From Erythrophleum ivorense (Eukaryota; Streptophyta; Magnoliopsida; Fabales; Fabaceae), in the NCBI GenBank assembly GCA_026724425.1, contig JAIUCV010000001.1:12754556-12818555 (forward strand): a stretch of 64,000 bases of DNA. The letters run 5' to 3'. Each line of letters starts with the position of its first letter. Position 1 is the stretch's first letter. A program made the position numbers and the translations under genes. The notes beneath the pieces were generated by a model. It worked only from the letters and a program-made list of their open reading frames with translations. It did no database searches and was not told the origin of the DNA. Below, piece after piece: positions 38,073 to 51,980 of this stretch.

Positions 38073-41000
38073 CTAAATAAAAAAGTTTAAAACAGGCTAT
38101 TGCACGTCATGTTGTAAAATTGCTTATTGCATACGGTCTTAATGCCCGGGAAACATAAAACAACCCTTTTGGCTCCTTTTTTTGAAATATTCGTCACTCC
38201 AAAAATAGAAAGATTGACACTAAATTGATCATTGATTCTCTCTAGTTCAGGAAATAATCATGTGAAAAAAAAAAGATATGAAAAGATAAAATCCATATAG
38301 ATGGGTCTCATTGAATTTTATCATATCTTTTTTTTTAATTCTCTAACAAATCCTTTGCTAAGTTAGAAATGATCTACTAGCCACCAAATCACTTAAATAC
38401 CTTTTTTTAAAATTATAGAAAGGTAAACATATTTTAAAGAGTAAATAGCTTAATAATTATGGGGATGAGTATTTTAATAGAAGTAATAGATGAGATGCTT
38501 TTTACATTGATATTCCAATATAAATAATTAAATAAACATTTCAAGGAAGTGGGGAATACTTGTATGCTGCCAACTCACTCCTCATTACTAGGTGATTGAG
38601 ACATTTTCATTTGTTTATAAAAGGAAGTTTTTTATTAAAATATATCAGTATAATAATCATTAATTAATTGGTATAATTATTAATTCTCAAATATATCCTA
38701 ATATTTTTTTATTTAATTTCTAATTTGATTATCAAATATCATTACACTTTTTGGATAAGCAATGCATGTCACATTATTTATAAATTACAGTTTTAAATAA
38801 ACCCCTTGCTAATATAGTATTCTTAATGACTACTTAATAAATATTTTTTTTTTTGTTAACGTTTTGCTATTTCTTATTAGTCTCTCACAAACTTGTAGCT
38901 ACTCACAACATCAAACAGTATTTGAAATTAGGAAAATTCAGCTGACGCAAAATACCAACAATCAACGGAATGCCAAATTATCGAAGAAAACAGTAATTTA
39001 TAATTGGTTAAAAGTTCACAAGTTATATAAAAATAAAGTAAAGAATAAAGACTACAGAAAAATAAATGACATCAATCCAGGTACAAAATTAAGGCTATGA
39101 AATTGGTATAAAGAAAACTTACTTTTAACAGTAAATACTATTCATATCATTTTAATATATATTCCCGTGATTAGTTTTGTTAAAACTAATATTAAAAACA
39201 TCATAAAATCATTGTTTAATACAAAATTAAACTATAAGAGAGTTGATTAACATATTTTTAATTGAAAAAATAAACTATGTTTGAACCAATCAATAAAAAG
39301 GTGAATGTACTTTAACCTATTTAAAATAATCATTGCAGTTGAAGTCATTGCAGTTGAAGTGTTGAAGTATGGTCAAGTAAAATAGGAATCACATCCTCTC
39401 TTGTCTCCTACATCATGTACAAGAGGGAAATAGATAAGGGAGTGGGGCCTAAAACCTAAACCTTGGGCTCGGATCCATGATTTTTTTTTTTTTTCCTAAG
39501 GAGAGGATCTGTTAAAGTAAAATAGTCTAGATTCTTTCTTTTTTTTTTTTAATTTCTTGTAAATTTTAAAGAAAGATAGGTACTGTGTATGTAAGATTTA
39601 AGTGGTGGGTTGCATTGAATATGTAGAATTTACTTGAGTAATGACCCTACACATTTGGCATTTATCTTTTTTTAAAACTGATAAAAATGAAGAAAAGAAA
39701 ATAAAGAAGATTCAAACTCCAAGTAAAATGATTTCTCTTTTGGTTCATACCTTCATGTCCTGTGCTGCCATGGAGACTTCAGTTATTCATCTTCAGTACT
39801 AAATATGGGGGTTTTTTTTTTTTGTGAAAAAGATGGGCTTGGACTCATCCACGTACGCCTAATATGCATTTCCCAGATTACCATACGAAATAAAACTGAC
39901 TAAATAGGCTTTTCTATATATGCTGCCAATTCCAACCACTTTTCAGCTTTTATAATTACAAAATTAGGGTTATAACTCATTGCGAATTCTAAGATTTAAT
40001 ATGTTTTAAGCTTTTTATTTTCTGGTTCAAGGATTTTATCAAGTTATCATCCTTATGTCTCTGATTTGATTAAGAGAATATTGTTTAAGATCAATCTAAA
40101 GAAGATCAAGTTCTCCATCTCTAACCACCTAAGGCTAAGAAAAGAAAACAGAATATCAATTAAAAAAAAGAGTATATTACACAAAGTTTTTTAAATTTTG
40201 TTTAAATTATAAAAACCTTACATTTATTTTCAAAATATACATAGATTTTATCTAAGACAAAAAATTATGCTATACTTCAGTCTAATTTAAAAAATTTTAA
40301 TTAAAATGCTTTATATTAATCTAAATACATATATTTTATGGAGGGTGTTTTAATAAAAAAATTTAAAATTGAACTAAAGTATATATTTTGATAATGAAAA
40401 AGAAGTTTATATAATTTATTTAAAAAACAAAAGCTAAACTCGTAAATTGATTGCAGTCCATTAAACAAGAAAGCCCAGGATAGAGAAATTTCATATAAAA
40501 ATAAGGTCTCCACTATTTGGACAGTTTAATTTCCAGAAATTAGGTGCTAATGAATACATTGATTATGAATTGGAAGGTTTGTTCAGTTTTAAAAAACAAA
40601 TATGAGCTCCAAACCAGAACTTAAAAAAGAAAAAGAAAAGGCCTCATTTGGAAAAAAAAAAAAGATATATAATGAGTTGGGCTTAACATTTTTTTTTTAA
40701 AAAATTTGACCTGAGTCTAAGCCTAGTTCAAACGACATTTTCTTTTATTATAGTATAGTAATATTTTTAAAGTTGTGAGTTTAAATAAACTAGTAAAAAA
40801 AACTACTATTATAAATTTATGAAAGTTACATACATCAAAAAATAGCTGTTAAAATTTATTTTTTTATCGTAAATAATCTTAAAATACAATAGAGAATGAG
40901 AAAAAGATATCACATTCAAATATTTCTGCATCTATACACAAATGTTTTAGTTGTCTTTTTGCTTTCTAGTTTCAATGGAATTGATCGCCTAATACTAATA

Positions 41001-44000
41001 GCTACCTTGAACCTATAGCTAGTGTCACTGTCAACTTCTAATTCGATGGATTAAAAAAAAGAAGATAAGATAAACCACGTTTGCCTACTATAGTAAAATC
41101 CTGACATCACATATCAAAATTATAACATTATTTTTTTAATGCGATTTTGCTCCACTAGACTTTGATTCTGTATGCAATTCGACCAGATTTTCCTATATGA
41201 TCGTGAAATGGTGCAATTTTACTATTTAAATTGCTATTTTGAAAACCATAAAATAATTATCTTGTTTAGTTACAGTATCTAAATAGAGTTCCAAATTAAA
41301 CGTGGTTCTATAAAAAGCTATTTACAACATAGCAAATTAGGCATCACGCAGAGCTCTTAATTAGTTTGTAGGCTCTAAAATTCATCTTTGGCTTCCAATG
41401 ACCAAAGACAAATTATGAAGTTGGTAACGGTGGTGGTGATATTAACTTTCCCAACACATAGCCATGTATCAATTAAAATAATATTTTTATTTTTATTTTT
41501 AAAATTTTAAAAGATACTATTTTCTTTATTTTTTTTGAAAAGGAATAATTAATTATTAAAGAATTTATTAAAAAAGGTCGAAAGAGAGATTTTTTTGAGC
41601 CAAATCTATGCTTAATTTTTTTTGGCAAATTTTTTATAAGTCTAATCTATTTTTTAATAAGCCTGACTCGTAATATTAAACAGTCTTTTTCGTTCATCAC
41701 GTCATATCATTTACACAATGACCGCACATAAGTTAAAGAGAAAAAGAAAATCAAGAAAATGTAAGTTATTGCACATTTGCTAGATTATCTTCTTCACGAG
41801 AGGGTTCTCTTGCAATATCAATTGTACAGCAGCCTGCAATCCATTTATTTTGTGCTGATATTTTGAATAGGAACCAGACTGGAGTAAAAAAACTTAATAT
41901 AATTTCTATCTCTCATAAATATTTAACATGTGAGGGAATTTTTTTAAAAATAGCTAATTATATGATATTGAATTATAAAAAATATATATTATCTTAAATT
42001 TTATTTAAAAATTTAATAACAAATACATAAATTTGTATCTATTTCTCTCACTTAAAAATACAGATAACTTAGAGAGCAATTTTTTTAATTGTAAACTTTA
42101 ATCAGGACACGATTTGATGTTATGGAGAATTTTTTTGTTTGCGAGTTCATAAAAATTTATTTATTTATGAGAGATCTAAAGATAAAGACAACAGAATATA
42201 GACCAAAAAAAAAAAAAACAGATGACGCACACTTGGACGGCAAAGGTGGTGTAATAAATGAGAATCACGTTCAACGGTGATGCCAAACGACACTTAGAAA
42301 CTGAAAAAAAGAAGACAAATGTGAATTATGTAAAATATTTTATGTTGTTAAATTCGTGGGTCTAGATAAATTTATAAAGGGGTGAATTTGTAATGTAAAT
42401 TTGTAACGTAAGATGTAAAAGTTTATTTTTGTTAATAAATAATTATTAAAGCATATTATTATATTATACATAATGAATTTTTTGGCCCAATACATTATAC
42501 ATAATAGTTAAAATACAATATAATACAAGAAATTTATACAAATACACTTCAAATTGCATTAATATAAAAGAAATTTATTCATCCCGTGTGTCTACCCAAT
42601 ATTTGATCTATTTTTTCCCCCTTGTAGCAACTACTTTTCTCTACTAGTCCCCCTTGTATTTGAAGACATATTCCTTTTAATTTATAACAACTCAATCAAC
42701 AAAACTTTGAAAAAAAAAAAAAGGCAGAAACGAAACAAGTAGAAGAACAAACATAAATAGCAATGGTAGAATGCACACAGAGCTGTAGAAGAATGAAACA
42801 ATGCCAGGTTGTGCTAGCGCTACGGTGTGTATATATTATTTATAATTTGGTTAAATTTTTTACATTTAATAAATTATCTTTTATAATTTATAATTTTTAA
42901 ATCCTTTGTTTTTTTAATGACAAGTAGAATCTTAATATAATTTAAAAATTTTATAAATTTAAAGTTAGATATTCTTAAATTTTTATCATGAATAATTTTT
43001 ATTTTTTAATTAAAAAATAACTTTTCAAATATTTTAAGAAATATAAAATTATTAATTAAATATTTAAAATTTAATAATATTTATTTATTATATTATAATT
43101 TTAATATATAAAAATTTAAAAAACATATTTAATTATTATTAATTTGATTATAGTTTAACTACAATCAAACTAATAGATTGTGAGCTAATACTTTTACTAA
43201 TTCAATAATTGATTTGATTTTTAAAACATTGCTCACATATATCAAATCTTCTAACATTTATGTTAAAAAAATACATATCTATATATATTACTTGAATCAA
43301 GACTTTTGGACTAAAATTAACTCTTTTTTAATAATTACATATTATATAAAAATTATTTCTTGTCCTTATATAGCTTTTATTATTATGTTAAAACCAAAGA
43401 AATATAATATCCATTTGAAATGTTATAAGAAATAAGATAAAATATCTGTTGTCCAATTAACTAACAAAATTCATTCATTATTATGTAATTTTGGAATATT
43501 CACTCATATAACAGAAAAATAAAAATAATATATTCAAAATATTTTACATTGTTGTTTTTGAATAAAAAAAAGGAAAGGATGACATGCATTGCGCGTGTCC
43601 CGTACAAGTAGCTATATAAAATGAAATTTTCGTTGGTTCTAAACTCACAAAGGCATATTCCAAATTTCCATAACTAAATGAACAATCTCTACCGTTATCT
43701 TCTTTGGATTTTCAGAAAATTCTTCTCCTTGTTGAAATCTTTTGCTCTCAAAATTCCAAGATCTAAAAACCTTTTACAGGTGTACACAAGGTTTAGAGGT
43801 TCAATGTACCTCATTTTACTTGACCAAATTAGATTGGATTGGATATAATATATATATAAAAAAAAACAAACAAAAGAGCTGGTCGAGTCACATAATTGGG
43901 TTTGCCCTAAGAGCTAATACAACTTAGTTTAGTTTGATAAGTTAAAATATTTTTTTATAAGAAATTATATAAAATTTTAATTTTTTTATAGATAATATAT

Positions 44001-44404
44001 AATTTTATAGAAATTTATATAAATATCTTATTTTTTAAGAGTTATTTTATAATTTTTACAATGAACTTCTAAAAAAAAAAAGAACTGAGTTGCTTGGTAT
44101 AAGTCTAACCTTGCTCAGTACTAAATTAGATCGGGTCTGAACAATGAATTTGAATTTTAAAACTTGATTAAAATTAGATAAGACATCAAATTAGCTCAAA
44201 ACCCGAGTACACCCTTAAAATTTATTATTGCCTTATTTGTATTTCAAAATTCTGCAGCTTATACACAGCTCTCATTCTCCTTCCAAAACCTGTCAACTTC
44301 GCTAAATCACTCACCCCTATTTACTCAAACAATACAAACCTACAACCCCAAAATCATTCCTTTCTTCCACAGGCTTCCACAATCTCTTTGTGGGTTTTAG
44401 TTCA
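38073..44404. other. Intergenic region between the CACTA element and the NT-C2 pseudogene
   Basis: AT-rich with poly-T and poly-A tracts (38840, 39481, 39540, 39811). A 15-bp tandem repeat CATTGCAGTTGAAGT lies at about 39333-39362. A small MITE lies at 40169-40422. No gene is supported; short open frames such as 38864-39100 and 43214-43435 are low complexity. Confidence 0.6.
40169..40422. mobile_element. Small MITE, family with GAGTAAATTACA ends (copy B)
   Basis: The left end is GAGTATATTACACAAAG and the right end is TTATATAATTTATTTAA, inverted relative to each other, with internal AAATTATAAAAA and TATATTTTGA motifs shared with the copies at 23048 and 45985. This is the most degraded of the three. 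Confidence 0.5.
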
Positions 44405-44764
44405 ATGGAGGTGAAGACCATGAGGTGGCTCCCATGGCCCCCTCTGTGGTCCAAGAAGTTTGAAACATTTGTCACTGTCCACAGACTTTAAGGCTTGAGT
44501 TTGGGGAAGTGTGAGGAAGTGAGGCATTTTGTGGTTAAAATTAAGTGGAAAGGTCAGAAAGGCGTGGGGTTGAGTTCCCTGAGGCGATCTTCAAAGAGAA
44601 ATTTCACCAAACAAACAGTGGGTATTGGTGATGCAGGGGTGGTTCAATGGAACGAGGAGTTTCGAAATCTGTATACTCTTTCTAGGTATAAGGAGAACGT
44701 GTTTCATCCTTGGGAGGTTATGTTTACTATCATCAAGGCAAATCTCCCATATCCAATTTAATTC

Positions 44765-45240
44765 GCTTTTATTTTGTTTTGAAGTGAATTGACTTTTTGG
44801 TCTTCAAAGAAATATTTTGTTTCAATTTAATTTTTTAATGCTCAATCGAGTTATTTTATTTCTCTAAAGATTACTTATGTTTTAAAACAGTTATCCTTGT
44901 TAACAAGATAGGTGATGTGACTTAACGAAATGGATGATGTATCCACTAATGGGTTATGTGGCTACGTAAGAGATGAACAGATACTATTTCAAATTGCCCG
45001 TTTAAGTCCATAAGGCTTATAAAACATAGCAGTTTGATGGTCACAAAATCATTTAACAGCTACATCACTCATTTTATTAGGTTACGTTACCCGTTTTAAT
45101 GAGCTTAAAATGATGATTATTTTAAAATAGAAACAATCTTATGAGAACTAAAACAGGACTTCGAATCTTTGAAGAATCAAATTGATTATAAGATTTATTT
45201 TTGAAGGACCAAAAAATCAATTCATTCCGTATTTTATTAG
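44765..45240. repeat. Interspersed repeat in intron 1 of the pseudogene
   Basis: Contains TCTCTAAAGATTACTTATG, an AACAGTTATCCTTGTTAAC block and a right end with GGACCAAAAAATCAAT. The same order of motifs recurs at about 48775-49190 in another intron of the same pseudogene. Its right part is also in the duplicated fragment at 51430. The left CTTTTTGGTC and right GGACCAAAAA form an inverted repeat, so a MITE is likely. Confidence 0.55.
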
Positions 45241-45984
45241 CCTCCCATGATATTGCAAACTTTTATTTCAATCAAAAATAGATATTGACACGGATATAAA
45301 ATATGTGCACAAAACAGTACAAGCACTATAAAGTATAGTGTCAAAGTGTAATTTGGCGTATTGCATCACATGCACGGGACACGATACAACTTTGTTTTCA
45401 AAGTATCCACGCCTCATGGATTATTAGTTTATTGATATTTCGTTTTCGTTTAAACCGGTGATCAGTTAATGTTAAGTTTTCTGTATCTTAATCTTCTTTT
45501 TTTCTGTACCTTTAAAATCAGTATTCAATTGTGCCCTTTAAATGCTTGTTGTTTCTTTTTCTTTATTGTCCTTTGTTAAGAGAGGATCTTTTATGCTTTC
45601 GTCACTAACACATACTATGTTGAATAAGGGTTGATGAAATATAATTTTAGAATGCCTATGCTACCGACTATATTGCCTTAATGGACTCTTTATTAGGATT
45701 GAGGACTAGAATGCTCTTGATAGTAGTAGAGGTAGAACATCAAGGAATGAACTGGGAATGATCCTTCTTTTCCTCCGGGGATGTTTGGATTGATCTTTTT
45801 TTTTCTTCTCAATCCAAACCTGTTTTAAGAAAGAATAAATTAGATAAATCTCTTCTAAGTGTTGCTAAAATTATATAAACTTTTTTCTTTATTTTTAAAA
45901 CTTAAACAAATATTCATTGAGTTTGTTGAAATTATATAAATCTCTTATTTATTTTTAAATTATGTACAAATTTTTCTTGAAATA

Positions 45985-46223
45985 AAGAGTAAATTACAGG
46001 GACTTCCCTTGAATTTTATTGAAATTATGTATATCTCATCTTTATTTTTATATAAACCTCCTTTGAAAATGGAGGAAGAATTTGTGTAATTTTTGAAAAA
46101 ATTAGGAGATGTTTGTGTAATTTATTCTTTATTTCAAAAAAGAAATGTATATATTTTGAAAATAGAAGAGAGCTCTGTTTAATTTCAACAAAATTTAAAG
46201 AAGATTTGTATAATTTACTCTTT
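45985..46223. mobile_element. Small MITE, family with GAGTAAATTACA ends (copy C)
   Basis: AGAGTAAATTACAGGGACTT at the left and GATTTGTATAATTTACTCTT at the right are inverted repeats extending about 50 bp (ATTTTATTGAAATTATGTA against AATTTCAACAAAATTTAAAG). About 239 bp, non-coding, in intron 1 of the pseudogene. A related diverged block lies just upstream (about 45845-45980). Confidence 0.7.
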
Positions 46224-46965
46224 TAAGAAATTATGGTCAAACCGATGTTTATTGTCATATATTCTTCCCTGTAAACGCCTTTCTCAAGCATGACCTCAAG
46301 TTCGTTATTTTCTTTTGTTTTGTGTAAAATCATTTCTTTGGGCAGGGACTGACTGTTCTTGACAGAGTTGTTCAAATGGGAAGAAAGAAAAACAAAGGAA
46401 GAAAGAACAACTAGTAAACTCAGATTCCTTTCGTTCTACACTTCTTCTTATAGAGCCTCGTGAGACTAAGATATTTTTTTTAATATTTTCTAAAGTAATT
46501 TCCTCAATTAGATTTGTCAAAGAACATTGAGGCTAATAGGGGATTCATTATGAGATGGTTGGCACTTGGCACATTGGAAATATAATTTAGTTGCAGGAAA
46601 GTCCACCCCGGTTTTCTCTTCTTATCAATTAGTATTTGTCTTATTTTCTTTGGATCACTTTCTTAAAATAGTATAATAGAGATAAATAATCTTATATTCA
46701 CTTTCTTTGGATCACTTTCTTAAAATAGTATAATAGAACAATGATAATATAGTGTATCATCATTGTTCTTTTGAAATTAACTGTTCAGACATTGGACTAT
46801 TTCAAGTTACCTTTCTGGGAGATGCTGTAAAAACTAAAACACTTTTTTGAGACGCAAGGTACTTTGGTCCTTGCGATTTCTTTATATATTTCATTAGTTA
46901 TTTACATTTTATAGGCAAATGAACTTAGGTTCGCTGTCTTCAGCTAGTGATCCCTTCTTTTAATT

Positions 46966-46996
46966 CTCTCTCTCTCTCTCTTCTTCTTCTTCTTCT
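46966..46996. repeat. (TC)n/(TTC)n microsatellite
   Basis: A TC dinucleotide run passing into TTC trinucleotides, on the polypyrimidine side of an intron in the pseudogene. Confidence 0.9.
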
Positions 46997-47399
46997 GTTT
47001 TTTTTAATATCTTTTCTGTTTTGTGCTTGTCACTATTAATAAATTCTTGATTTACAAAACAAACAACATGTGAGCTGCAGGCTCTATGGATTTAACCATT
47101 CTTATGAAAGATGGAATTCAATCTGAGATTACATAACCGAGCTTCAATGTCTTGTCTATTCCTTGTGATAGATTCACATTTGCTTTACTTTCTCTTTTCT
47201 GAAGCAGGGTTTTAACGAAGGGTCCCGAAAACAAGGCTTCTGTAGCTGGAATTACATCTCTGAACTTAGTAGAATATGTACCTATAGATGAGGATAAAGA
47301 GATTGAAATCAAAGTTCAATTGAATGTCCCTGGCACTTGTGATAATAATCTCTCACTTTGGGTAAGTGCTTTATTTTTTATTTTTTGGGAAGAAAAAAA

Positions 47400-47762
47400 C
47401 TATTATTGTCCCAAGTTGGTGGATTTTCAATTTGATCCTCCACATATAATTTTTTTCCCAATTTAGTCCTTCATGATTAGATTGCTTGCAGTTTTGCTCT
47501 TCTATCCCATTTTCATTCAAAGTTTAATGCCAAAACTAATAATTTGTTAACTTGGATGTTATTGGTTGGCGAACCTAGACTAGGTTGGGGACGACATATA
47601 ATGTCTAAGTTGGCTGAATGTTATGTTTGGTGTTAAATTTTGGATGAAAATAAAATGAAAGAGCAACATGACAAAAATTTTAATTATTGGGAACTAAATT
47701 GGAAGAAATGATCTGTAGAGGATCAAATTGAAAATCCACCTTTTTCTCAAGGACTGAAATAG
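47400..47762. mobile_element. MITE (363 bp) in an intron of the NT-C2 pseudogene
   Basis: Left end CTATTATTGTCCCAAGTTGG with GGATTTTCAATTTGATCCTC, right end GAGGATCAAATTGAAAATCC followed by CTCAAGGACTGAAATAG. The inner 20 bp of the two arms are an exact inverted repeat; the outer parts are imperfect. No coding capacity. Confidence 0.85.
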
Positions 47763-48774
47763 TATTTTCCTCTTCTTTTTCCCGTTTGCTTTCCTGTCAT
47801 GTAAGTACATTTGAGAATCAGAACATTATATGATTTGTATCAGTTATTCACTTCACTGGATTAGATTGGCAATGCCCCTGCATAATAAAATATGTAATGA
47901 AAATTTTCATTTTGGCTTTCACATATCACTTCGTTTATTGAACTTGGAGTCCCTTCAAGAACATTTCGATGATGCAGCACAAAGATGTGCCCCTTTGTCA
48001 CCGTGTTCAGTAGAATCCCTCTCTAAAAACAATAACGAACTCTCAACCCTCAAAGCTGGTCTGAGAAAGGTGAAAATCCTTACTGATCATATATCATCTG
48101 GAAGAGTCAAAAAGGCATCATCCTACAAAGATGAGAGCAGTGATAGTAGGAGCTCCAAAAGAAGCCACGATGTAGGATTTAGTTATCTATCTAACACAGA
48201 TTCACTAGATGGCAGCGATTTGGAGGAGACTAAGGAGTGTTCTTGTGTGACACACGCATTGAGTTATGAAACACTTATCTCTGTAAACTGGGTCCTCGAA
48301 CGACACCATACTTCTGGTTCTATCATTAATAATCAGTATGAGTGCTGGATCGTCTATAGCAGCTGCAAATCTGATGTGGGGGGCTTAACACGCTGAGAAT
48401 TGTAACAACCAGATCAGATCGAGCATCAGAATTCGAAGAACATAATCCTTTCTTGGAAGAAGAGGAAATTGAACATTAGATCTCCTCCTAGGGTAAAGGG
48501 GAAGCCACTTCTAAAGAAACATTATGGAGAAGAGGGTGGAGATGAGATTGATTATGACCGTAGGCAGCTCGGCTTTTCTGATGATTACGTCTCTGGGACG
48601 ATATGTATCATACCATTAGAAATTTTAATAAAAATTATACATCGGTCTTTACTTGAAAGCTTAATATTTTCAACTAAAGTGGTTTTTGACATGATATCAG
48701 AGCTAACGGGCCTTTTGGTGAGGGAGTGGGCTTGACATTAGAGTGAATTGACATTTTGACAAGCACACCTTATC

Positions 48775-49240
48775 TCCATCCCCTAAAGATTAAGTGTCCA
48801 ATTTTAACCCTCTAAAGATTTTTTTTTTGTTTTAAAATGGTCAACACGTTAAGTCAGTCTACTAATAGTTAATTGGACAGGTGACACAAACAGAATAAGT
48901 AATGTGGCTGTTAATTGCTTATGTAGCCGTCAAGATATTGCATAAGTAACTCTTGGAAAATACAAAACACATACTTTGGAAGAGTGCTAATACAATGTTT
49001 TGATGGCCAATCTTTGTTAGGCCACATCACGTGTACTTTTAATTATCGATAATAGGTTTAATATGAGCACCTTTATAAAATAGAAACAATTTTTGGAGGA
49101 TTATAATAAAAGGCTTAATCTTTGAATAACTACATTGAGATAAAATAATATCTTTGAATGACCAGAAAAATCAATTGATTTTAGATGCTATAGTAAGGAT
49201 TATTTATGAGCTTTCACTTGAGAGACAGTTTTTAAGTTGA
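48775..49240. repeat. Second copy of the intronic interspersed repeat
   Basis: Shares CTCTAAAGATT, GTTTTAAAATGGTCAACACG-like and ATAGAAACAATTTTTGGAGG blocks with 44765-45240, in the same orientation. It lies in the intron before the exon starting at 49352. Confidence 0.55.
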
Positions 49241-50518
49241 AGTGATTTTTGACATCATATTTAAGTTTTTACAGTTTTATTCTAACGATTTGTTTTCCCA
49301 AATGTTTCTTTTTGAATTCTTTTATTGAATAATGGAAATTGATCTTGCAGTGGCATAAATCAGAAGGCAGCACTGCTAGTCAATCATTGGTCTCTGAATT
49401 TGGGGAGAGCAATTTTGCTATAGGAAGTTGGGAGCACAAGAAAATCAAAAGCCGTGATGGACACAAGAAGCTCTAAACTCATGTCTTTCTTGCTTCGATC
49501 GATCAAAGAAGCGAAAGTGCTGCAGGGAAGAGTGCGTGTGCAGTATTAGTTACTATGATTGCTGATTGGTTGAAACAAAACCCACATGAGATGCCCATCA
49601 GGTGTGAATTTGATAGCCTTATAAGAGAAGGGTCATCAGAAGAGAAATCTCGGCGAGAACAAGGCCCATATAGAGCAGTTTCCAAATAAATACTTTGATC
49701 TTGACACTGTTCTGCAGAAACCCAAAATAAGCCGCCTGTCGGTAATCCCTGAGAAGTCTTTTGTTGGATTTTTTTATCCCTGAAGAACTTGAAAATGGAG
49801 ATTTTTTTTTTCACTTCCTTCATGGTGCCATGTCCTTTGAGGTATATGGGAAGAAATAAGCCATTCTGCCTCAGAAGTGCATGCAAGTGGTAGGGAGCCA
49901 TTGGTGTACATCGTATGCTGGAATAACCTTTTTTTTTTTTTTGGGTCTCGTAGGTTGAGCAAAGATGCTTACTACATCATTGATACTTTGGGGGAGAGAC
50001 TCTTTGAGGGATGCAATCAGGCCCACGAGATCCTGAAATTTTCTAAAGACACGAAAATTGAGAAACTACCAAGTGACATTCAAGTCTTGGAGAAACTTGT
50101 CGGTGTGAAGGTGCAGTTAAATGAATCAAAAGAAACCGTTGTTAAAGGAGCTTTTGCCATGGAGCAAGTAATTCAGCGGAAGATGTAGGAGCTTCCATAG
50201 TCAACTCAGATGATGATGGAGATTCAAATCCCGGTAAGAGTCAGAATAACCAACAAAAAGAAGATAACTATTAAGGCAGTAATGGAATGGGGGAGATTAT
50301 TCGCAGAGGCAAGGAGTCATGCAGAGAGTATATCAAAAGCTTCACGGCTGCAATACCTGTCAAGAGAGCTGCAGGTTGTAGTCAAGAAGGGTTTGACAGC
50401 ACCCTTGCCACTTCATCATCGACTACAAATTGAATTTCACTACACCGAGTTCCTGCAACCTATCTTAATGTTTGATACGTCCTCCCACACAGACCCTTCA
50501 GGCATAATGTCTAGATAA

Positions 50519-51429
50519 ATCATACGCCTACAATACGTTCTGCCAAAAATTGATTTCACAGTTGGAAGAATGGAGGGTGGCAAGGATTGAACCCAAGATC
50601 ACTTAACCATAGAAGGACCACTTCGACAACAAGGGTTAAGCTCTTGAGTGAATGCTTTCTATTATAATCTCGAACACAAGCTGTCATATATTTCAACAAA
50701 TGAAGCAACAGTTGGTGCAGAGCCTAATTCTGGAGGTTCTCTGTATATTTAGAAACTAAAGTTTACATCTTGAGGAGTTTTTACATAAATTCGGCTAAAA
50801 CTCCATCAGTGGGTTTAGGGGACTTGCTTCTTCTTCTCTTTGCAGGCCATGGAAGGGTAAACTGAATGAAGTTTCTTTTTAAAAATATTTAAAAAAAAAA
50901 TTTCATGGCTTATTCTTCAAATCACTAATGTTCTTCAAGGCAGAACTCATTTTTTGTGCAGCTCTGATTGTTTGGCATGCTTAGTCCGAGCTACAATGTC
51001 CCATAATGACTAATTTCTGAGTCTGTAGTAGGTTCAAATAAATGCTATTCCAATGATAATACGCAATTTTATTGCCATTGTGCTTCATAGTACTTTGGTT
51101 CCCCACTTTCTGCGCATGGAAAATTAGGAGAAGGCCTGATCAACATAGAGTCATGTATCATCTGCTTATTTTAAGTTTGTATATAGTTTTATTATCTACG
51201 TTAGTTTTGCTGTGCTGAAGTAAAACTTTTATGATGAAAAGTTCATGGAGAAACAAAGTAAGGAATTTTCTATTTTCTATTAAGTAAAACGAAACAAAGC
51301 AAGAGTCATACGCAAGATGTACCGGGAGTTCATTCTATACCTTCACAAGATCACTAGTAATAGGACCTAATGAACTTTCTATCTTAAAATCCATTACATA
51401 CATTCATAGTATCCGAACAAAGAACTTGC
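50519..51429. other. 3' flank of the NT-C2 pseudogene
   Basis: Follows the last recognisable homologous block. It probably contains the old 3' untranslated region. No other gene is visible. Confidence 0.5.
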
Positions 51430-51765
51430 TCCATTTAAAACAGAAACAATCCTTGGAAGACTGAAATAAAAAGCTTAATTTTTGAATAACCAATGAGACG
51501 TATCTTTAAATAATCAAAATGTCAATTAACACTTGATATTATAATAAAGACTATTCACGAACTCTCACTTAAAAGTTTCAAGTTTTTAAATTGAAATGAT
51601 TTTTGACATTATATTTAAGATTTGACAATTTTATTCCAAAGATTTGTTTTTCCAATTTTTTTTTTCAAATGAATAGTGGAGAATGATCTTGCAATGGTAT
51701 GAATCAGAAGGCAGCACTGCTAGTCAATCATTGTTATCTGAATATGGGGAAAACAACTATTGGTT
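51430..51765 (+). pseudogene. Second copy of an NT-C2 exon region, left fragment
   Basis: Matches about 49080-49420 of the pseudogene, covering the end of the intron and the start of the exon: TCAGAAGGCAGCACTGCTAG at about 51706-51725 equals that at 49359-49378. The match stops near 51765 at GGGGAAAACAACTA, where the LINE begins. The continuation of the exon is found 6 kb further right. Confidence 0.9.
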
Positions 51766-51980
51766 TCGTTTTTGTTTTTGGTGAAGAAACGAGGCCCTAA
51801 AAGACAAAACTAGACAACAACCTTTCAAAGAACAAATGCAGTGAACGTATCAAAATACAACTAAGGCGTTAAGCTACTAGGGAGAGAGATCCAAATGTGT
51901 TGCGCATCCCTCTGTGAGATACCCAAATTAGCAAGATGATCATCACAAGCATTTCCTTCTCGTCTGAAGCGCACCCTCCA

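Larger units (their letters stand above)
44405..50518 (+). pseudogene. Pseudogene of a plant NT-C2 (EEIG1/EHBP1 N-terminal domain) protein
   Basis: Intact plant relatives have an N-terminal membrane-associated C2-like domain and a conserved C-terminal domain; their function is poorly known. The N-terminus reads MEVKTMRWLPWPPL, then hits TAA at codon 29 (44489-44491) before KIKWKGQKGVGLSSLRRSS and VVQWNEEF. The first donor appears to be GC instead of GT (about 44738). An exon at about 47208-47361 has NKASVAGITSLNLVEYV. An exon at about 47930-48396 has LSTLKAGLRKVKIL. After a frameshift, LLKKHYGEEGGDEIDYDRRQ follows (48490-48565). The exon from 49352 has a TAA at 49474-49476 before HVFLASIDQRSESAAG. 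Further frameshifts precede YYIIDTLGERLFEGCNQA (49968-50021) and PLHHRLQIEFHYTEF (about 50408-50452). Introns remain, so this is not a retrocopy. Confidence 0.92.
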
